Origin: Chryseobacterium sp.
GTDB lineage: Bacteria; Bacteroidota; Bacteroidia; Flavobacteriales; Weeksellaceae
Assembly: GCA_017989575.1 (NCBI GenBank)
Contig: JAGNPP010000052.1
Location: 1-12,215 of the forward strand
DNA: 12,215 bases
Reading direction: 5' to 3'
Within the stretch, counting starts at the first letter, position 1. Each line of letters opens with the position of its first letter. The notes under the pieces were generated by a model. That model made no database searches and was not told the origin of the DNA. It saw only the letters and a list, made by a program, of their open reading frames with translations. Shown in pieces: positions 12,181 to 12,215 of this stretch. Made by a program: the position numbers and the translations under genes.

Positions 12181-12215
12181 CATTGCGATTTTTGAAACGT
12201 TCAATTCTGTAATAA

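Overview
The window looks like ordinary chromosome from a member of the Flavobacteriia (Bacteroidota), most likely the Chryseobacterium/Epilithonimonas group. The sequence is AT-rich. Start codons lack Shine-Dalgarno sequences, and several genes have the Bacteroidota -7 promoter box TAnnTTTG. The gene families also fit: a P60-type OmpA porin with TSP3 repeats, a YebC beginning MGRAFEYRKA, rplU with an Ala/Lys-rich tail, and a bacterial GH3-family protein. The genus assignment is inference.

Layout from left to right. (1) The 3' end of mrdA (PBP2) overlaps rodA by one base; this is the elongasome transpeptidase/glycosyltransferase pair. (2) A secreted GH13 alpha-amylase on the minus strand is broken by a single-base deletion. 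(3) A 271-bp spacer holds a 15-bp perfect hairpin and the first copy of a structured repeat. (4) An ABC-F protein of the YbiT/YkpA type lies on the minus strand, divergent from smpB. (5) A large ompA-like gene is followed by yebC and then a small lipoprotein gene, each ending in a strong hairpin terminator. (6) The ribosomal protein operon rplU-rpmA is on the minus strand and converges on the lipoprotein through a shared terminator. (7) A 419-bp spacer carries the rplU promoter, the second copy of the structured repeat, and degenerate short repeats. (8) A GH3-family acyl-acid-amido-synthetase-like gene overlaps a second small lipoprotein gene by 4 bp. (9) The window ends in a stretch holding what may be a third, partial member of the repeat family.

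The genes fall into two housekeeping themes: envelope growth and structure (PBP2, RodA, OmpA, lipoproteins), and translation and its rescue (ABC-F, SmpB, YebC, L21, L27). No mobile-element gene, CRISPR array, tRNA or rRNA is visible. The most interesting signal is not a gene. Two intergenic stretches about 6 kb apart, in opposite orientation, share conserved blocks (GACAAACGTYGATTTT; CCGACTTGAG-Y-GGA; CGGAAGGCGGA) around a hairpin whose sequence differs entirely between copies. A short outer stem changes on both sides, so that pairing is kept. The ABC-F protein is also notable because both of its motif losses fall in the same composite ATP site.
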